The notes: a model not told the origin generated them from the sequence alone. Shown: positions 50,063 through 61,528, numbered from the stretch's first letter. The stretch is DNA of 64,000 nucleotides from Cephalopachus bancanus (GCA_027257055.1 JAPVLO010000179.1:744001-808000); one strand, 5' to 3'. Numbers and translations are program-made.

Positions 50063-50859
50063 ATTGACTTAGCTTATTAGGTCCCAGATGGAAACATTTT
50101 TAGCTCCTCGTCTCCTATGGCAGTTTTTCCACATTACCAAGCAGGGAGAGACATGTCACAATTCCATTTTCCTCTGTTTGCCTGTTTTGGAGTCTGTTTT
50201 GGTCTCCCAGGAGCTATGTTCTGTCTAGGCTTGATCCAAGGAGGAAGAGAAAGGACGGCCAGGAGCATGCCCCAAAATTCTGATAGGAAGGCACTTCTAG
50301 AGGGCAGAGAAGCAGGCAGGTGCATAGAGAAGCCAAGTCCCCTTCTATGAGCTGCTTTTCTGTTCCTTGAAATTGATACTGGGTTCTGAAGGTTCATCTT
50401 TGTCCTTCTCCTTTCCCTTCCCCAGAGGTTTCTAAGCCATCCCTTCAGAAACTACATTTTGTTGAGTACCTGCTAAACTTAAAGCACAGCCAGCACCCAT
50501 CTCCTTCACAATGCCTCTTCCTCAGCCCCTCAGGTCTAGCCTGCATACCCACCCAAGCTCTCATAAGGCCTTGAGGTGATGACCATCTCTGAACTTGCTG
50601 TCATAGCATGTTTGGCCAGCATCAGGGCACAGCACAGACAGGAAGAAGGCTAACCAGGGATTGTGCCATAGGAATTGCATTGTGTCCACATTTTTCCTGC
50701 ACAAACAACCACAGCATGTATAAATTTGAGGATAAGTCTGGGAGCTGCACTGCCAGTTGCTGAGAAAGTCCTTGAATAAAAGAGAAACATATTCATTTAT
50801 TTATTTTTGCCATACAAAAGCATAAACATTCCTCTCCAAGTGTGTCAGTCTGAATGATT
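50063..50859. other. Intergenic stretch
   Basis: Nothing recognised. Confidence 0.4.
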
Positions 50860-50913
50860 ACTTTTTTAATTTTAAAAATTAAGGATAGTCTTAATTTTTA
50901 AAATGAAAAAAGT
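50860..50913. repeat. 24-bp-arm AT-rich hairpin
   Basis: Arms 50860-50883 and 50890-50913 pair with a single mismatch; loop GATAGT. It ends three bases before the Alu at 50917. Confidence 0.85.
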
Positions 50914-50916
50914 GAA

Positions 50917-51203
50917 GCTGGGCTCAGTGGCTCAACCTGTAATCCCGCACTTTGGGAGGCTGGGGTGAGTGGATTGCCTGAGCCCGCGGGTTCGAGGCCC
51001 ACCTGGGCAACTTGGCAAGACCTCATCTCTACACTAAATCAAAAAATTAGCCGGGTGTGGTAGCACGCGCCTGTAGTTCCAGCTACTTGAAAGGCTGAGG
51101 TGGAAGGATCTCTGGAGCCCAGCAGGTCGAGGCTGCAGTGTCTGGGAGAGGCCACTGCACTCCAGTCTGGGCGACAGAGTGAGACTCCGACTCAAAAAAA
51201 AAA
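50917..51203 (+). mobile_element. Alu, younger type
   Basis: GCTGGGCTCAGTGGCTCAAC start; CCCGCGGGTTCGAGGCCCAC. It abuts the mariner remnant. Confidence 0.95.
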
Positions 51204-51562
51204 GGGGGGGATTGTGTATTTATTCTTACATGTTTGAACTTCAGTCACCTTCAAAGTACTCTCAATATGCCTAATGAGATGTCTTTTCCCCTGCTCAAGA
51301 CGGTTTTTGAACTTGTCCATTTTGACGCCTTTTAGTGCTTCTGCCGTTTTTTGTTTCACCTCTTCCACATTGGCAAAACGTTTCCCTTTGAGGACTTTTT
51401 TCATCTGGGGGAAACAAAGAAAAAGTTGCTTAGGACAAGATCAGGTAAATAGGGAGGGCAGGGCACGGGGGTCATACTCATTTGTGATCAAAAACTGCTG
51501 AACACTCAGCCCGGTATGGGCAAGTACTCTCGTAAATCAGGCGTTATGAAATGGGGAATGTG
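51204..51562 (-). mobile_element. Mariner transposase remnant (3' part)
   Basis: Minus-strand translation gives the C-terminal part of a Tc1/mariner transposase in broken frames: AHTGLSVQQFLI, then a degraded SPDL..SNFFLFPQMKK where intact elements read SPDLAPxDFFLFP, then VLKGKRFANVEEVKQKT and, after a frameshift, EYFEGD stop. The motif around the third catalytic Asp reads Asn, so it could not be active even if the frames were repaired. The 3' end meets a younger Alu at 51203. The 5' half is missing; at about 51574 there is an A-run and then unrelated sequence. Subfamily not assigned. Confidence 0.85.
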
Positions 51563-52029
51563 TTGAAAGAATCTCAAAAAAAAAAAAAAAAATTCGCTGA
51601 AGCCAAACACAACCTCTCACAACAACACTAAGCTGGTACACTGACACCGATGGCTTCCTAGAACACTTGCCTAGTGGGGTAACTAAACAAGTGGCTCACC
51701 CTCCAAAAAGTAATTCCCTCATACACCACATCAATTGCTGTCAGGTGTGCTGCAAATCTCAAATGAGGGGAGAAATAGAAAAAAGACACCTACTTTTTTT
51801 GCTGCCGATTCACAATGCTCATACAACTTTGTTGCTATTTTTAGAAAGGTTATGACTGGAATGATAGGTTAACATCTTGATAATAATAAATTTGGCCAGG
51901 AACTAACTAGAAGGCTAACCTGAATGTGTAAAATGCCCAATTATTTTCTGATTTAAGAAGTGCAGCTTTTTATGCATAATAATAAGAGGAAAAATAAGAG
52001 GAGGAACTAAGCAGCAGATATTCCTTGCT
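51563..52029. other. Intergenic stretch between mariner and TOMM20 copy
   Basis: An A-run, then unrecognised AT-rich sequence. Confidence 0.4.
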
Positions 52030-52069
52030 GACCTAAGGGTTGAGACCCCACCGTTGCCATCGACAGAAG

Positions 52070-52660
52070 ATGCTGGGTCAGAACAGTGCCATCGCTGCCA
52101 GCGTGGGAGGCCCTTTTGTCAGTTACTGTGTTTACTTCAATCGCAAGAGAGTGACTCCAACTTCAAGAACAGGCTGCAAGAATGAAGAAACAGAAGCTTG
52201 CCAAGGAGGAAGCTTTCCAAGCTACCTGACCTTCAGGTATTCAGAAATCCTTCCTCGAAGAGATACAGCTCAGCAGAGTCCCTGCTAGCTCAAGGCGAAC
52301 GTGAGAAGAGTGTGGCCTGTCTGCTGAGTGCAGTTGCTGTGTGTGGACAAGCAGTTACTACAAGTGTTGCAGCAAACTCTTGCACCACCAGCGTTCCAGA
52401 GAGCTCCTAACAATGACCAGAGATGGTAAGTGCTCAGAGTTTGGCTAAAGATGATGTGGAATGAGAAATAAATGTCAATATCATAACACTTCAGTTGAAA
52501 ATGATTTTGAAATCCTTAACTTAGAAGTTGAGCAGCTCTGGGAGAAGAAGGGAACTTAGACTTGTTGTAGACTGTCCCACAATGAAATCTACCAAGGCCA
52601 ATGTTTACTGCACATGGATCCATTTGTCTGCTTTATTTCTTTTTCCCATTGAAAAGTATA
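52070..52660 (+). pseudogene. TOMM20P: TOMM20 processed pseudogene
   Basis: Intronless, decayed copy of the mRNA for TOM20, the import receptor of the mitochondrial outer membrane. The start region reads MLGQNSAIAA where the parent has MVGRNSAIAA, followed by a YCVYFNRKR segment like the membrane-anchor end of TOM20. Frame is lost soon after, and parental segments continue in shifted frames: SKLPDLQ, LLAQGE, AVCGQ, and a final LAKDDVE with stop at 52462-52464. About 200 bases of 3' UTR-like sequence follow, up to an Alu inserted near 52663. Parental 5' UTR-like sequence precedes the ATG from about 52030. Several frameshifts rule out a working protein. Confidence 0.88.
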
Positions 52661-52662
52661 TT

Positions 52663-52940
52663 TTGCCTGTAATCCTAGCCCTTTGGGAGGCGAAGGCAAG
52701 AGGATTGCCTGTGCCCATGGGTTCGCAACCAGCCTAGGCAACTTGGTGAGACCTCGTCTCTACAATTAATAAATTTTTAAAAATTAGCTTGGTGTGGTGG
52801 CGTGTGTCTGTGGTTCCAGCTACTTGGAGGGCTGAGGTGGAAGGATCGCCTGAGCCCAGTGAGTCCAGGCTGCGGTGGCCGTGAGCATGCCACTGCACTC
52901 CAGCCTGGGCAACAGAGTGAGACTCCGGCTCAAAAAAAAA
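52663..52940 (+). mobile_element. Alu, intermediate type, 5'-truncated
   Basis: Begins at TTGCCTGTAATCCTAGCC, at the 3' UTR end of the TOMM20 pseudogene. Confidence 0.93.
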
Positions 52941-53124
52941 CGCATTTTTTGATAACTTTTCATTTTATAAATAAGCTATGAGTTACCAAAATATCATGGA
53001 TTTGTTTGCTCATAAAACATGCAATTAAAATGTACTTATAATACACTACTTACGTTAAAAATACCCAGTACTCAGTTTTGAAAGATAGGCAAAAATAAAA
53101 GTAGGAAAAAGCTGAAGAGTGCAC

Positions 53125-53416
53125 TTTTTTTTTTTTTGAGTTGGAGTCTCACTCTATCACCCAGACTGGAGTGCAGTGGCACACTCCCGGCCACCACAGC
53201 CTCGACCTACTGGGCTCCGGCTATCCTACCGCCTCAGCCTTCCGAGTAGCCGGAATTACAGGCGTGCACTACCACGCCCAGTTGATTTTTTGATTTATTG
53301 TAGAGATGAGGTCTCGCCAAGTTGCCCAGGGAGGTCTCGAACCCGCGGGCTCAGGCAATCTACTCACCTCAGCCTCCCAAAGGCGCGTGATTACAGGCTG
53401 AGCCACCGAGCCTGGC
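53125..53416 (-). mobile_element. Alu, younger type
   Basis: GAGTTGGAGTCTCACTCTAT to CCACCGAGCCTGGC; GAACCCGCGGGCTCAGGC present. Confidence 0.96.
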
Positions 53417-53738
53417 TGCATTTTTTAAGCTAGTACATTTTGCTATGAATCAGAAAATTGGAGGGAAATTTGATTGTGTTCGTGAAAATTGAACATTAAA
53501 AATCTTCGAGCGATTTTTTAAAAAAAGAATTGAGATACTCAATCTTAGCTCTGTCCCTGGTAAGCAAAGAATGACCTTCAAGCATCCTTCTTTGGGACCA
53601 GACTGACATTGGCAGAAATCTCAACAGGCCTCAGTTGATCACTCACTAGCAGAATAAGTCTTGGCAATTTGCAGCTCTGTGTGGTTTCCCTTATCCATCA
53701 ATAGCGTGGTGATAACAGTAGTAAAACACATACTACTT

Positions 53739-54020
53739 GGCCGGGCTCGGTGGCTCAGCCTGTAATTCCAACGCTCTGGGAGACCGTGGCATGTGGATTG
53801 CCTGAGCCCACTTGTTCGAGACCAGCCCGGGCAACTTGGCGAGACCTCCTCTCTACAATAAATCAGAAATTAGCCGGGCGTGATAGCGCGTGCCTGTAGT
53901 TCCAGCTACTTAGAAGGCGGAGGCAGAAGGATCACTGGAGCCCAGCAGGTCGACGCTGGGGTGGCCATTGCACTCCAGCCTGGGCGACAGAGTGAGACTC
54001 CAACTCAAAAAAAAAAAAAA
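53739..54020 (+). mobile_element. Alu, younger type
   Basis: GGCCGGGCTCGGTGGCTCAG start; GGTGGCC joins ATTGCACTCC, losing the GTGAGCATG-type segment. Confidence 0.95.
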
Positions 54021-55544
54021 AGAATTATTGAGCAGGTTAAATGAGACATTGCATGAAAAACTCTTGGCACGTTTGAAACACACAGTAAATTTCCCATTCA
54101 CTACCCTTGAGACCTTTGGGTAAGTCACTTAACCTCGCTGGGTTTCAATTTTCTCTGATTCTCAATTCTCTTTCCAAACAGCCTTCACCGATTTCAGAGA
54201 TTTGTAATTAGCATATCAAACACCAGCCTAATTTGTGCCAGCTCCTGCTACCACTGCAATTATGATGTTTATATGCAAATGTAGAAGTCCCTGAAGGTGC
54301 TGCCTCCCTCCACTAAGAAAACAGTGTCTCTGGTCTTGTTGACATTCTTCATTTCCTTAGCAAACCCTTGTTCACTGAGGACACAAAGGTACACTTCTCA
54401 CCAGCACCTAAGGAATTGGCAAGGTTGACGAAACATAGTTTGAATGTTTAAGCTTTTTCTTTGCGTTCAGTGATGGGAACAGAATCAACTCTGTGCATGG
54501 GGTAGTACCCCACCTTCTTGTAGGAGGTGTGTGTCTTTGGGGGTAGGGCAGTGGAAGTTCATCCTTCTATTTGGATGAACTGTTGCAATTAGCCGTGATA
54601 ACCATTTGAAGCTTTTTAAACTGAGAGAATTTTAACTGGCCTGAAATCACCATTAAGGGGTGTGTGTGTGTCCAGCAGGAATCTGAATAGTCAGGAAAGT
54701 TTGACTGAAGGGTCTTGGGATCTGCCTGATGGCTGTATTTGTCACCCAGACATCCACATCAACTCTCATTAAAGCTCATTCCTTCGGCGAATAAATTTTG
54801 CCAAACTCAGAGAACACAAAAATGACTAACCATTGCCTTCAACAAGTCTCATTAAGGAGCCAGTCTATAAGCAAGGATAGCGGTATCGTGCTGTGTTGAG
54901 GGAGATGGTTGCTGTGGTGGACACAAAGGAAAGACAGGTCGTTTTTCCTTGACAAAAGTGGGAAGGGCTAGTGAGGAAGGATCTGGTAAGGAGGTGGCCA
55001 TTTATTTCTTCTCCAGTTTTGTGTTCCTCTGATTATTAGGGCTTCTTCCCTTCTCATTGTGAAGTAAGATGCTAGCTCTTGTCATCTGTCAAGTTTTGAG
55101 GCCTCCTGTTTGGGGATATGACATTGTCCCCAAGCTAAATGAGTCAGTGGGAGATCGACTTGGCTAACAACTGCAAGCAAATCAGAGTTTTGCTGACTTG
55201 CTTGGGCAAGTTCTCTGTGAGGAGCTCACACGAACCTCCTAACTAGCCGCCTCCTGAATGGGAAACCAGGAAGTCCAACAGTGTCGGGGTATGGTGGGGC
55301 CAGGTGAAGCAGCAGTTGGTCATGTTTCCTGAACAAAACTCCACAGTCTGCAGTGGAAACCGTAGGTAAGCTATTCACCAAGTCACTGTCTAAGGATCAT
55401 TTATGTATTGGAATCAGGCCACTTGGAGCCAAGAAGAATATGGAGAACTTTCAATATGTCCCCTTCACTTCCGTACAACCCAGCTCGAGGTCAGGCCTTA
55501 AAGGAGTTCAAAACCTGCATGAGCTTCAGCGTCCTCAGGTGAGG
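54021..55544. other. Intergenic stretch
   Basis: A weak MIR-like piece near 54.08-54.17 kb; nothing else recognised. Confidence 0.4.
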
Positions 55545-55690
55545 GGGTCCTGAATTTCACCGTGTCAGCATCACCTGGATCTCAGGTTGCTGAGTCCCAC
55601 CCCCAAAGTTTCCTATTCAGTCGGTTGGGTGGGACATGAGAATTTGCATTTCTAGCAAGTTCCCAGGTGATGGCAGCTGTTGAGGACCAC
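55545..55690 (+). mobile_element. MER5A-like hAT fragment
   Basis: CAGCATCACCTGGATCTCAGG, CTGAGTCCCACCCCCAAAGT, TTGCATTTCTAGCAAGTTCC and CCAGGTGATGGCAGCTG occur in the order expected for MER5A. Both ends are eroded. Confidence 0.8.
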
Positions 55691-56016
55691 CTTGTGACAT
55701 CTGCTGCTTCAGAGCATGCCTGACTGTCCTTGCCAGAGCAAACTTCCAGGCAACTTCTGTGGGAGAGTAGGACATGCTTGCATTCAATGGAAAAGGCCCA
55801 TGGTAGAATAATGCAGTTTCCCCTTGGTAGGGACATTTTACAGGAAAAGAAAAAGGTTATTAGGTGATCATTGCAAGACCAGATGCAATTCAGAAAAGAA
55901 TGTTCGATTAACTATTACCTTTGTCTTGCTTGATGGGTATGTGAGTAACAGGCTGCCCAGAACTAAAGTTTAGCATTAATTGTTTTAATTTAATTTTATT
56001 TTATTTTTATTTTAAT

Positions 56017-56277
56017 TTTTTTTTTTGAGTTGGAGTCTCACTCTGTCACCCAGACTGGAGTGCAGTGGCCGCAGCCTCGATCTGCTGGGCTCCGGCGATC
56101 CTTCCGCCTCAGCCTTCCAAGTAGCTGGAATTACAGGCCCAGCTGATTTTTTGATTTATTGTAGCGATGAGGTCTCGCCAAGTTGCCCAGGCGAGTCTCG
56201 AACCCCCAGGCTCAGGCAATTCACTCACCTCGGCCTCCCAAAGTGCGGGATTACAGGCTGAGCCACCGAGCCCAGCT
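56017..56277 (-). mobile_element. Alu, younger type, first of a tandem pair
   Basis: GAGTTGGAGTCTCACTCTGT to CCACCGAGCCCAGCT, short right-monomer deletions. The pair is bounded by GTTTTAATTT (55981 and 56570). Confidence 0.95.
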
Positions 56278-56282
56278 CTTAA

Positions 56283-56569
56283 TTTTTTTTGAGTTGGAAT
56301 CTCACTCTGTCGTCCAGACTGGAGTGCAGTGGCACACTCCTGGCCACCGCAGAGTCGACCTGCTAGGCTCTGGCAATCCTTCTGCCTCAGCCTTCCAAGT
56401 AGCTGGAACTACAGTCACACACTGCCATGCCCAGCTAATTTTTGATTTATTGTAGAGACGAGGTCTTGCCAAGTTGCCCATGTGGGTCTCAAACCCGTGG
56501 GCTCAGGCAATCCACTCACCTTGGACTCCCAAAGCACTAGGATTACAGGCTGAGCCACTGAACCCGGCC
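56283..56569 (-). mobile_element. Alu, younger type, second of a tandem pair
   Basis: GAGTTGGAATCTCACTCTGT to CCACTGAACCCGGCC, five bases after the previous one. Confidence 0.95.
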
Positions 56570-57972
56570 TGTTTTAATTTTTAAAAATCAAGAATGTTAA
56601 TTTCTTATACCAAAGGCTTGGCATGACAAAAGAAAAATGAAAAAAATTTAAATGTTTTTAAAAGCAAGTTAATTTCTTCCCAGGAGAAGATAGGGAATTA
56701 TATTACTCAACATTAGATTCTATCCATAGAAGAGGTTTGGAGCATATATTCTTTTACACCAAGAACACAAACCTACTCGTGTTAAACAGTAAGTAAAAGA
56801 TGGTTTTACTAAGGAAATAACAGTTACTTGAAATGAAATGGCTTGCAGCCACATTGCACTAGAAAATCAGAGATCTCTGCCTTCTGTGCAGCAATGGAGT
56901 TCTGGCCTCTGCTTCTCTGTTCAAGCTGTGTCCCAGGCCACTGATGGCTTAGCTTGTCTCCTGTAATTTCTCTGCACGTGGCTTTGGTTTGCTGTAGTGA
57001 TGGCTTGAGCTATGACCATATATGACATTGCAGTTCTGCTCCCCACAGCAAACCAGCCCCTGCTCTCAGGACCTGTGTTCCAAAGCTCCGAGGGGAGAAA
57101 AATCTGATTGACCCAGCTTGGGCCAAGTGTCCATCCCTGAGAAATGGGGTGGGAGCTGCCAGCTAGCGTCCCTGAAAGAGAGAAGATGAGAAGCCATGAC
57201 AGCTGCATATCACGCTGCTTTTTTCCTATGTAAGACGATGTGTAAGATGCAGAGCACATTGTAAGATGCGTAGTGGATACTTGGTAAAGATTGGTTTCTT
57301 CTTTCCCTCATTCTTCCCAGAAATTCATCTGGAGTTTAGGGAATCAGGTAGAGGGTTCTTCTGCTCCACTGTGTAGAGCAGGATAGCACAGTCTGTCAAA
57401 GATGCTCTTCTGAACAGTTCCAGGCTGCACAGCTACACTAGTTCAGGGCTCAAGCACATGACCACCTCTCTGCTTCACATAACAGGCAAATTGTCAGGTC
57501 CATGAGCCCAGGACACTGGGGAATAGTTACACACTTCTTCTTCACACTCCTCAGAAGTGTGACCATTTGGGCAAAGATTTTCTTTTTACAGAAAAAAGTG
57601 ACAGAAAAAATGATGGATGTGTAAAATTGTACCTTGATCTCAAGGGTTTAAACCATATTATTAACTGCGATCCAAATGATTAGATATGTGGATTTAATAG
57701 AATGTGTGTTGTTTGGTGCCAATTTTGTGCAAAGGGAAGCCTTTGTCATCCTAACAGAGACGGTGGCTTTTAAAGCCTTGCTTGAAGGGTTTACCAAGAT
57801 GTCACATTTAATTCGGTCCTTGTTGAGGCATGTTGACTTCAGGGAGATTTCTTTTCTTTCCTCCTCTCCCCTCTATCCCTTCCTCTTTCTCCTGTTTGTT
57901 TGTTTTTAAATTTAGATTTTACCAATATTTCTAGAACTTTCTGTCAATAGAAGTTGAGTCTTATCCGCTGCA
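56570..57972. other. Intergenic stretch
   Basis: A 112-codon minus frame (56921-57259) has no recognisable product. Confidence 0.4.
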
Positions 57973-58266
57973 TTTTTTTTTTTTTTTTTTTTTGAGCTGG
58001 AGTCTCACTCTGTCGCCCAGACTGGAGTGCAGTGGCCACTCCCGGCCACCGCAGCCTCGACCTGCTGGGCTCTGGCAATCCTTCCGCCTCAGCCTTCCCA
58101 GTAGCCGGAATTACAGGTTCACGCTACCACGCCCGGCTAATTTTTGATTTATTGTAGAGATGAGGTCTCGCTTGCCCAGGCGGTTCTCGAACCCGCGGGC
58201 TCAGGCAATCCACTCACCTCAGCCTCCCAAAGGCACAGGATTACAGGCTGAGCCACTGAACTCGGC
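57973..58266 (-). mobile_element. Alu, younger type
   Basis: GAGCTGGAGTCTCACTCTGT to CCACTGAACTCGGC; flanks GCTGCATTTTT / GTTGCATTTTT. Confidence 0.96.
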
Positions 58267-58436
58267 TTTCTGTTGCATTTTTGACTCAGCACAATGTTAT
58301 GCTGAAAGACAAGATAGGGACTCAGTGCCACAGTAAAAAGTCATGCTTTGCCCCTGTTTATGGACTTGCAGCCCCTCACATCAAGTCTACAGTAAGACAA
58401 CGCCATCTAGGGAATGAGAGCATCACAAGCTCTGTC

Positions 58437-58456
58437 GGGGGGTGGGGGGGGGGGTG
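58437..58456 (+). repeat. G-rich run
   Basis: GGGGGG, T, then about 11 G; possible G-quadruplex or sequencing-difficult tract. Confidence 0.8.
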
Positions 58457-58848
58457 CGGCTTCACAGTGATGGGCCAGTCTCTGCGGGAAGAGGCTCCTG
58501 GTTTAGTTTCATCTCCAAGAACTTACATTTCTGCCTGGGATACAGTAAGTCATACATTGGTTTAGCATTTATTTCCCAAAGTAAAAAAGAGAATATCACT
58601 TCCTCAGGTTTTTCAGCTGTGAGTAAACTTCATATGTCAGATCACAAATTAGTCACCATAAGTAGGAACATATTGAAGTTATTTCCTTTGGGAATTCTGA
58701 CTATTGTTTTTAACCATTTATATGTCAGGAGAAAAGAAAATCCTAAAGATTTATTTCACTGTGTTTATACTTGCTAGATAGCTTTCTAGTTAGTTTATGT
58801 TAGAGGTTCCTAGAAGAATTTTTTTTCTTTTTTACAGTTTATTTTATT

Positions 58849-59147
58849 GCCAGGCCCAGTGGCTCATGCCTGTAATCCCAACAATTTGGGAGGTGGAGGC
58901 AAGGGGATTGCCTCAGTACAGGGGTTCAGAACCAGCCTGGACAATTTGGTGAGACCTCAACTCGACAATAAATCAAAAAATTAGCCAGGTTTGGTGGCAT
59001 GTGCACCTGTGGTCCCAGCTACTTGGAAGGCCGAACGATTGCCTGAGCTCAGTACGTCGGGGCTGTGATGGCCATGAGTGTTCCACTGCACTCCAGCCTG
59101 GTGACAGAGTGAGAGTCTTCCTCAAAAAAATAAATTAAAAAAAAAAA
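58849..59147 (+). mobile_element. Alu, intermediate type
   Basis: GCCAGGCCCAGTGGCTCATG start; short deletion before CGATTGCCTGAGCTCAG. Confidence 0.94.
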
Positions 59148-59310
59148 TGTATTTCAATAGCTTTAGGGGTACAAATGGTTTTTGGTGACACAGCTACTTT
59201 GTATAGTGGTGAAGAAGTCTGAGCTTTAAGTGAACCCATCACCCCCACCTGTGCATATTGTACCAGATGGGTGATTTTTCATTCCTCCCTCCCTTCCTGT
59301 CTTCCCCCTT
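59148..59310 (-). mobile_element. L1 3' end fragment
   Basis: TTTCAATAGCTTTAGGGGTA, CAAATGGTTTTTGGTGACAC, TGTATAGTGGTGAAGAAGTC and ACCCATCACCCCCACC match the complement of an L1 3' end. It abuts the A-tail of the Alu ending at 59147. Confidence 0.7.
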
Positions 59311-59628
59311 CCTAGAAGAATTTAGGCAAAGAAACTACAAAATGAAAAGTTCTAAAGTAGCTCTTTCTTTTTCAGATCACCTATAATTTTTCAAATCATT
59401 TGGCCAAATTATGGAAAGCAACATTTTATTCAATAGTTCTAATTCACATTTATGTCCTTGCTGTGACCCCCTCCTCCTCACTGACGAATTATTGCGTCTT
59501 TTGAGGAAGAAAATCTTTTATCTGGCATTATCCCCATTATGTTTTGTTTTCCTACTTTGAAGTGGCATCTGAAACTAATCATAGAGTCTTCTGAATTTGA
59601 AAGTAATCTTTTCTACAGAAGTGTGGAA

Positions 59629-59737
59629 CAATGGTTATCAGATTTTAGTGCCCACGCAGCCAAATCACCCAGAGAGTTTGTCTAAACGCTGATCACTGAG
59701 GATGTTCCCAGAGTTTCTGATTCAGTGGATCTGGGAG
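59629..59737 (+). mobile_element. MER5A-like fragment, host of the RPS15 retrocopy
   Basis: ACAATGGTTATCAGATTTTA, CAAATCACCCAGAGAG and CAGAGTTTCTGATTCAGT form the left part of a MER5A-like element. Its expected continuation (GAACGTGCATTTCT, compare AGAATTTGCATTTCTA) resumes after the RPS15 pseudogene at 60157, so the retrocopy inserted into this older element. Confidence 0.7.
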
Positions 59738-59753
59738 GAACGTACATTTCTTT

Positions 59754-60156
59754 TTCTTTTTCTTTTTTTGACTGGACAGGTGTGTCTTTATTGGCAGCAG
59801 CCACTTGAGTGGGATGAAGAGGGAGGAGTGGGTGGCACCAACGACAGGCCGGTCAGGCTTCACAGGTTGCAGTTGATGGTGACACTCGCCCAGGTAGTAG
59901 TGGCCGGTTATCTCGGGCTAGATCTCCACCCGGTTGAAGGTCTTGCTTGCCATCGTACACATCCCCCATGTTGCCCACCATCTCGGGCAGGATGATCTTG
60001 CCGCGCAGGTGCGTCTTCACCATCTTGGGTTCCTCCATGGGTACGCATCTGTCTTGGCCTGGCACAGCTATGGCCACGCTGCGTAGGTGAACTTGTGGAA
60101 GGTCCTCTTCTTCTTCCGCTCCACTTCTGCCATCTTGCCGGCTCCTTGGAAAGACA
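59754..60156 (-). pseudogene. RPS15P: RPS15 processed pseudogene, internally deleted
   Basis: Retrocopy of the 40S ribosomal protein S15 mRNA. Reading on the minus strand, the ATG is at 60131-60133 and gives MAEVE-like then KKKRTF. A gap of roughly 50 codons follows, and the sequence resumes near the parental AKKEAPPMEKPE region and continues through [15 protein letters not shown] and GATHSS to IPLK. The stop codon is changed (AAG TGG), and AATAAA and a poly(A) tract (poly-T on plus near 59754-59770) follow. The 5' end keeps the pyrimidine-rich CTTTCC start typical of ribosomal protein mRNAs. It is bounded by near-identical 16-bp target-site duplications GAACGTRCATTTCTTT at 59738-59753 and 60157-60172. 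It has internal stops and frameshifts. Confidence 0.92.
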
Positions 60157-60172
60157 GAACGTGCATTTCTTT

Positions 60173-60469
60173 CTTTCTTTTGTTTTTTTAGTTGGAGTCT
60201 CACTCTGTCACTCAGGCTGGAGTGCAGTGACACACCCCAGGCCACCGCAGTCTTAACTTGCTGGGCTCAGATGATCCTTCGGCCTCAGCCTTCCAAGCAG
60301 CTGGAACTACAGGCAAGCACTACCACGCCCGGCTTATTTTTTTATTTATTGTAGAGATGAGGTCCCACCACATTGCCCAGGCTGGTCTTGAACCCTTGAA
60401 CTCAGGCAATCCTCTTGCCTTGGCCTTCCAAAGTGCTGGGGTTACAGGTTTGAGCCACCATGCCCGGCC
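60173..60469 (-). mobile_element. Alu, intermediate type
   Basis: AGTTGGAGTCTCACTCTGTC to CACCATGCCCGGCC; begins at the end of the RPS15 retrocopy's target duplication. Confidence 0.95.
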
Positions 60470-60719
60470 AGGATCTGACATCTTACAACGGAAGTAGATC
60501 TCAGGTAAATCTACCTTTCGATGGCTTACAATCATTCTCATTCATTTATAGAGAAAAAGAGAAGATTCTGTACATCATTGGATTGTGCCCCTCCATAGGT
60601 TTAATCTTTCAAAATCCTCACTGCAAGTCTCCTGGTCTCTGTGAAATGTTTGTTTCACTACACCTTGCTATCTATCGCTTTCCCATTTATTTATAAAAAC
60701 ATGTTAAGTCTCAATTTTG

Positions 60720-61528
60720 AAACAGTTTCCCTTTTTTTCCTTAAAGGGGCCCATTTTTTTGAGAAAAAATTCCCCTGAAGAAAAAATGGTTTGCATTTTA
60801 GCTAGGACAGAACACTACTGTGCATTTGAAAGTGAAAAATTTAAAACCTTTTTGACCCCCAGAATTGAAACTTTTTCAAACACCTTTTAGATAAAAATCG
60901 TAAACCATTTAAAAGAAGATGAAACAATTAATTAAGTTGAATTTTTTTCCTTGCCCAAAGGGAAGTTTAGAACGACTGGAAAATAATCTTTCTATATGAA
61001 GGGAAATAACAACGTATAGAAGGAAAAATTCACTTTTTTTTCCCCCCATAAGTTGAGAACCTTTATAAACTACAACCTTCAAAGAAAAAATCGTAACAAA
61101 AAAATGAAACAGTTAATTCACCTGAAAAATCCAGCATTTACAAATTGCCTGGCTTCGAGACCCTGGGCAAACTTGACGGAAAACTTTCCTACAATAAATA
61201 AAAAAAGTGGCTGGAAAGTCAGGTTAGCGTACATAAGTGAAAATGCCTGACCACATCAGCTGAGGTAAGCCCCAAGGGAAAGTGAAACAACTAAAGAAAA
61301 AAAAAGAATCATAGACAAAAAATACTGAAAAAATAAATAATATAAATAACTTTATTATTTTGTTTAGACCCACAAAAACTTCTCTAACTTGTTTTTAACT
61401 TAAAAATAGCAAAAATCCACTCCAAACCTTCATTCAAAGGGTGAGAACTTTACAGTGACTCTTCTAGAGCTTGCAGTACTGTAGCCATGAGGTCTCGAGG
61501 TCAGTATCCTAACTGGGGCAAACCCATG
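60720..61528. repeat. Degraded copy of flanking sequence (mosaic)
   Basis: Contains a diverged copy of 61810-62120: ATACTGAAAAAATAAATAAT, ACTTCTCTAACTTGTTTTTA and AAAAATAGCAAAAAT recur at 61930-62120. Upstream, CTTCGAGACCCTGGGCAAAC plus CTACAATAAATAAAAAAAGT looks like degraded Alu text. Homopolymer-rich and irregular. No gene. Confidence 0.6.

Noticed and set aside
56921..57259. 112-codon minus-strand frame upstream of MTCL1
   Set aside because: No recognisable domain and no promoter or splice context; open by chance.
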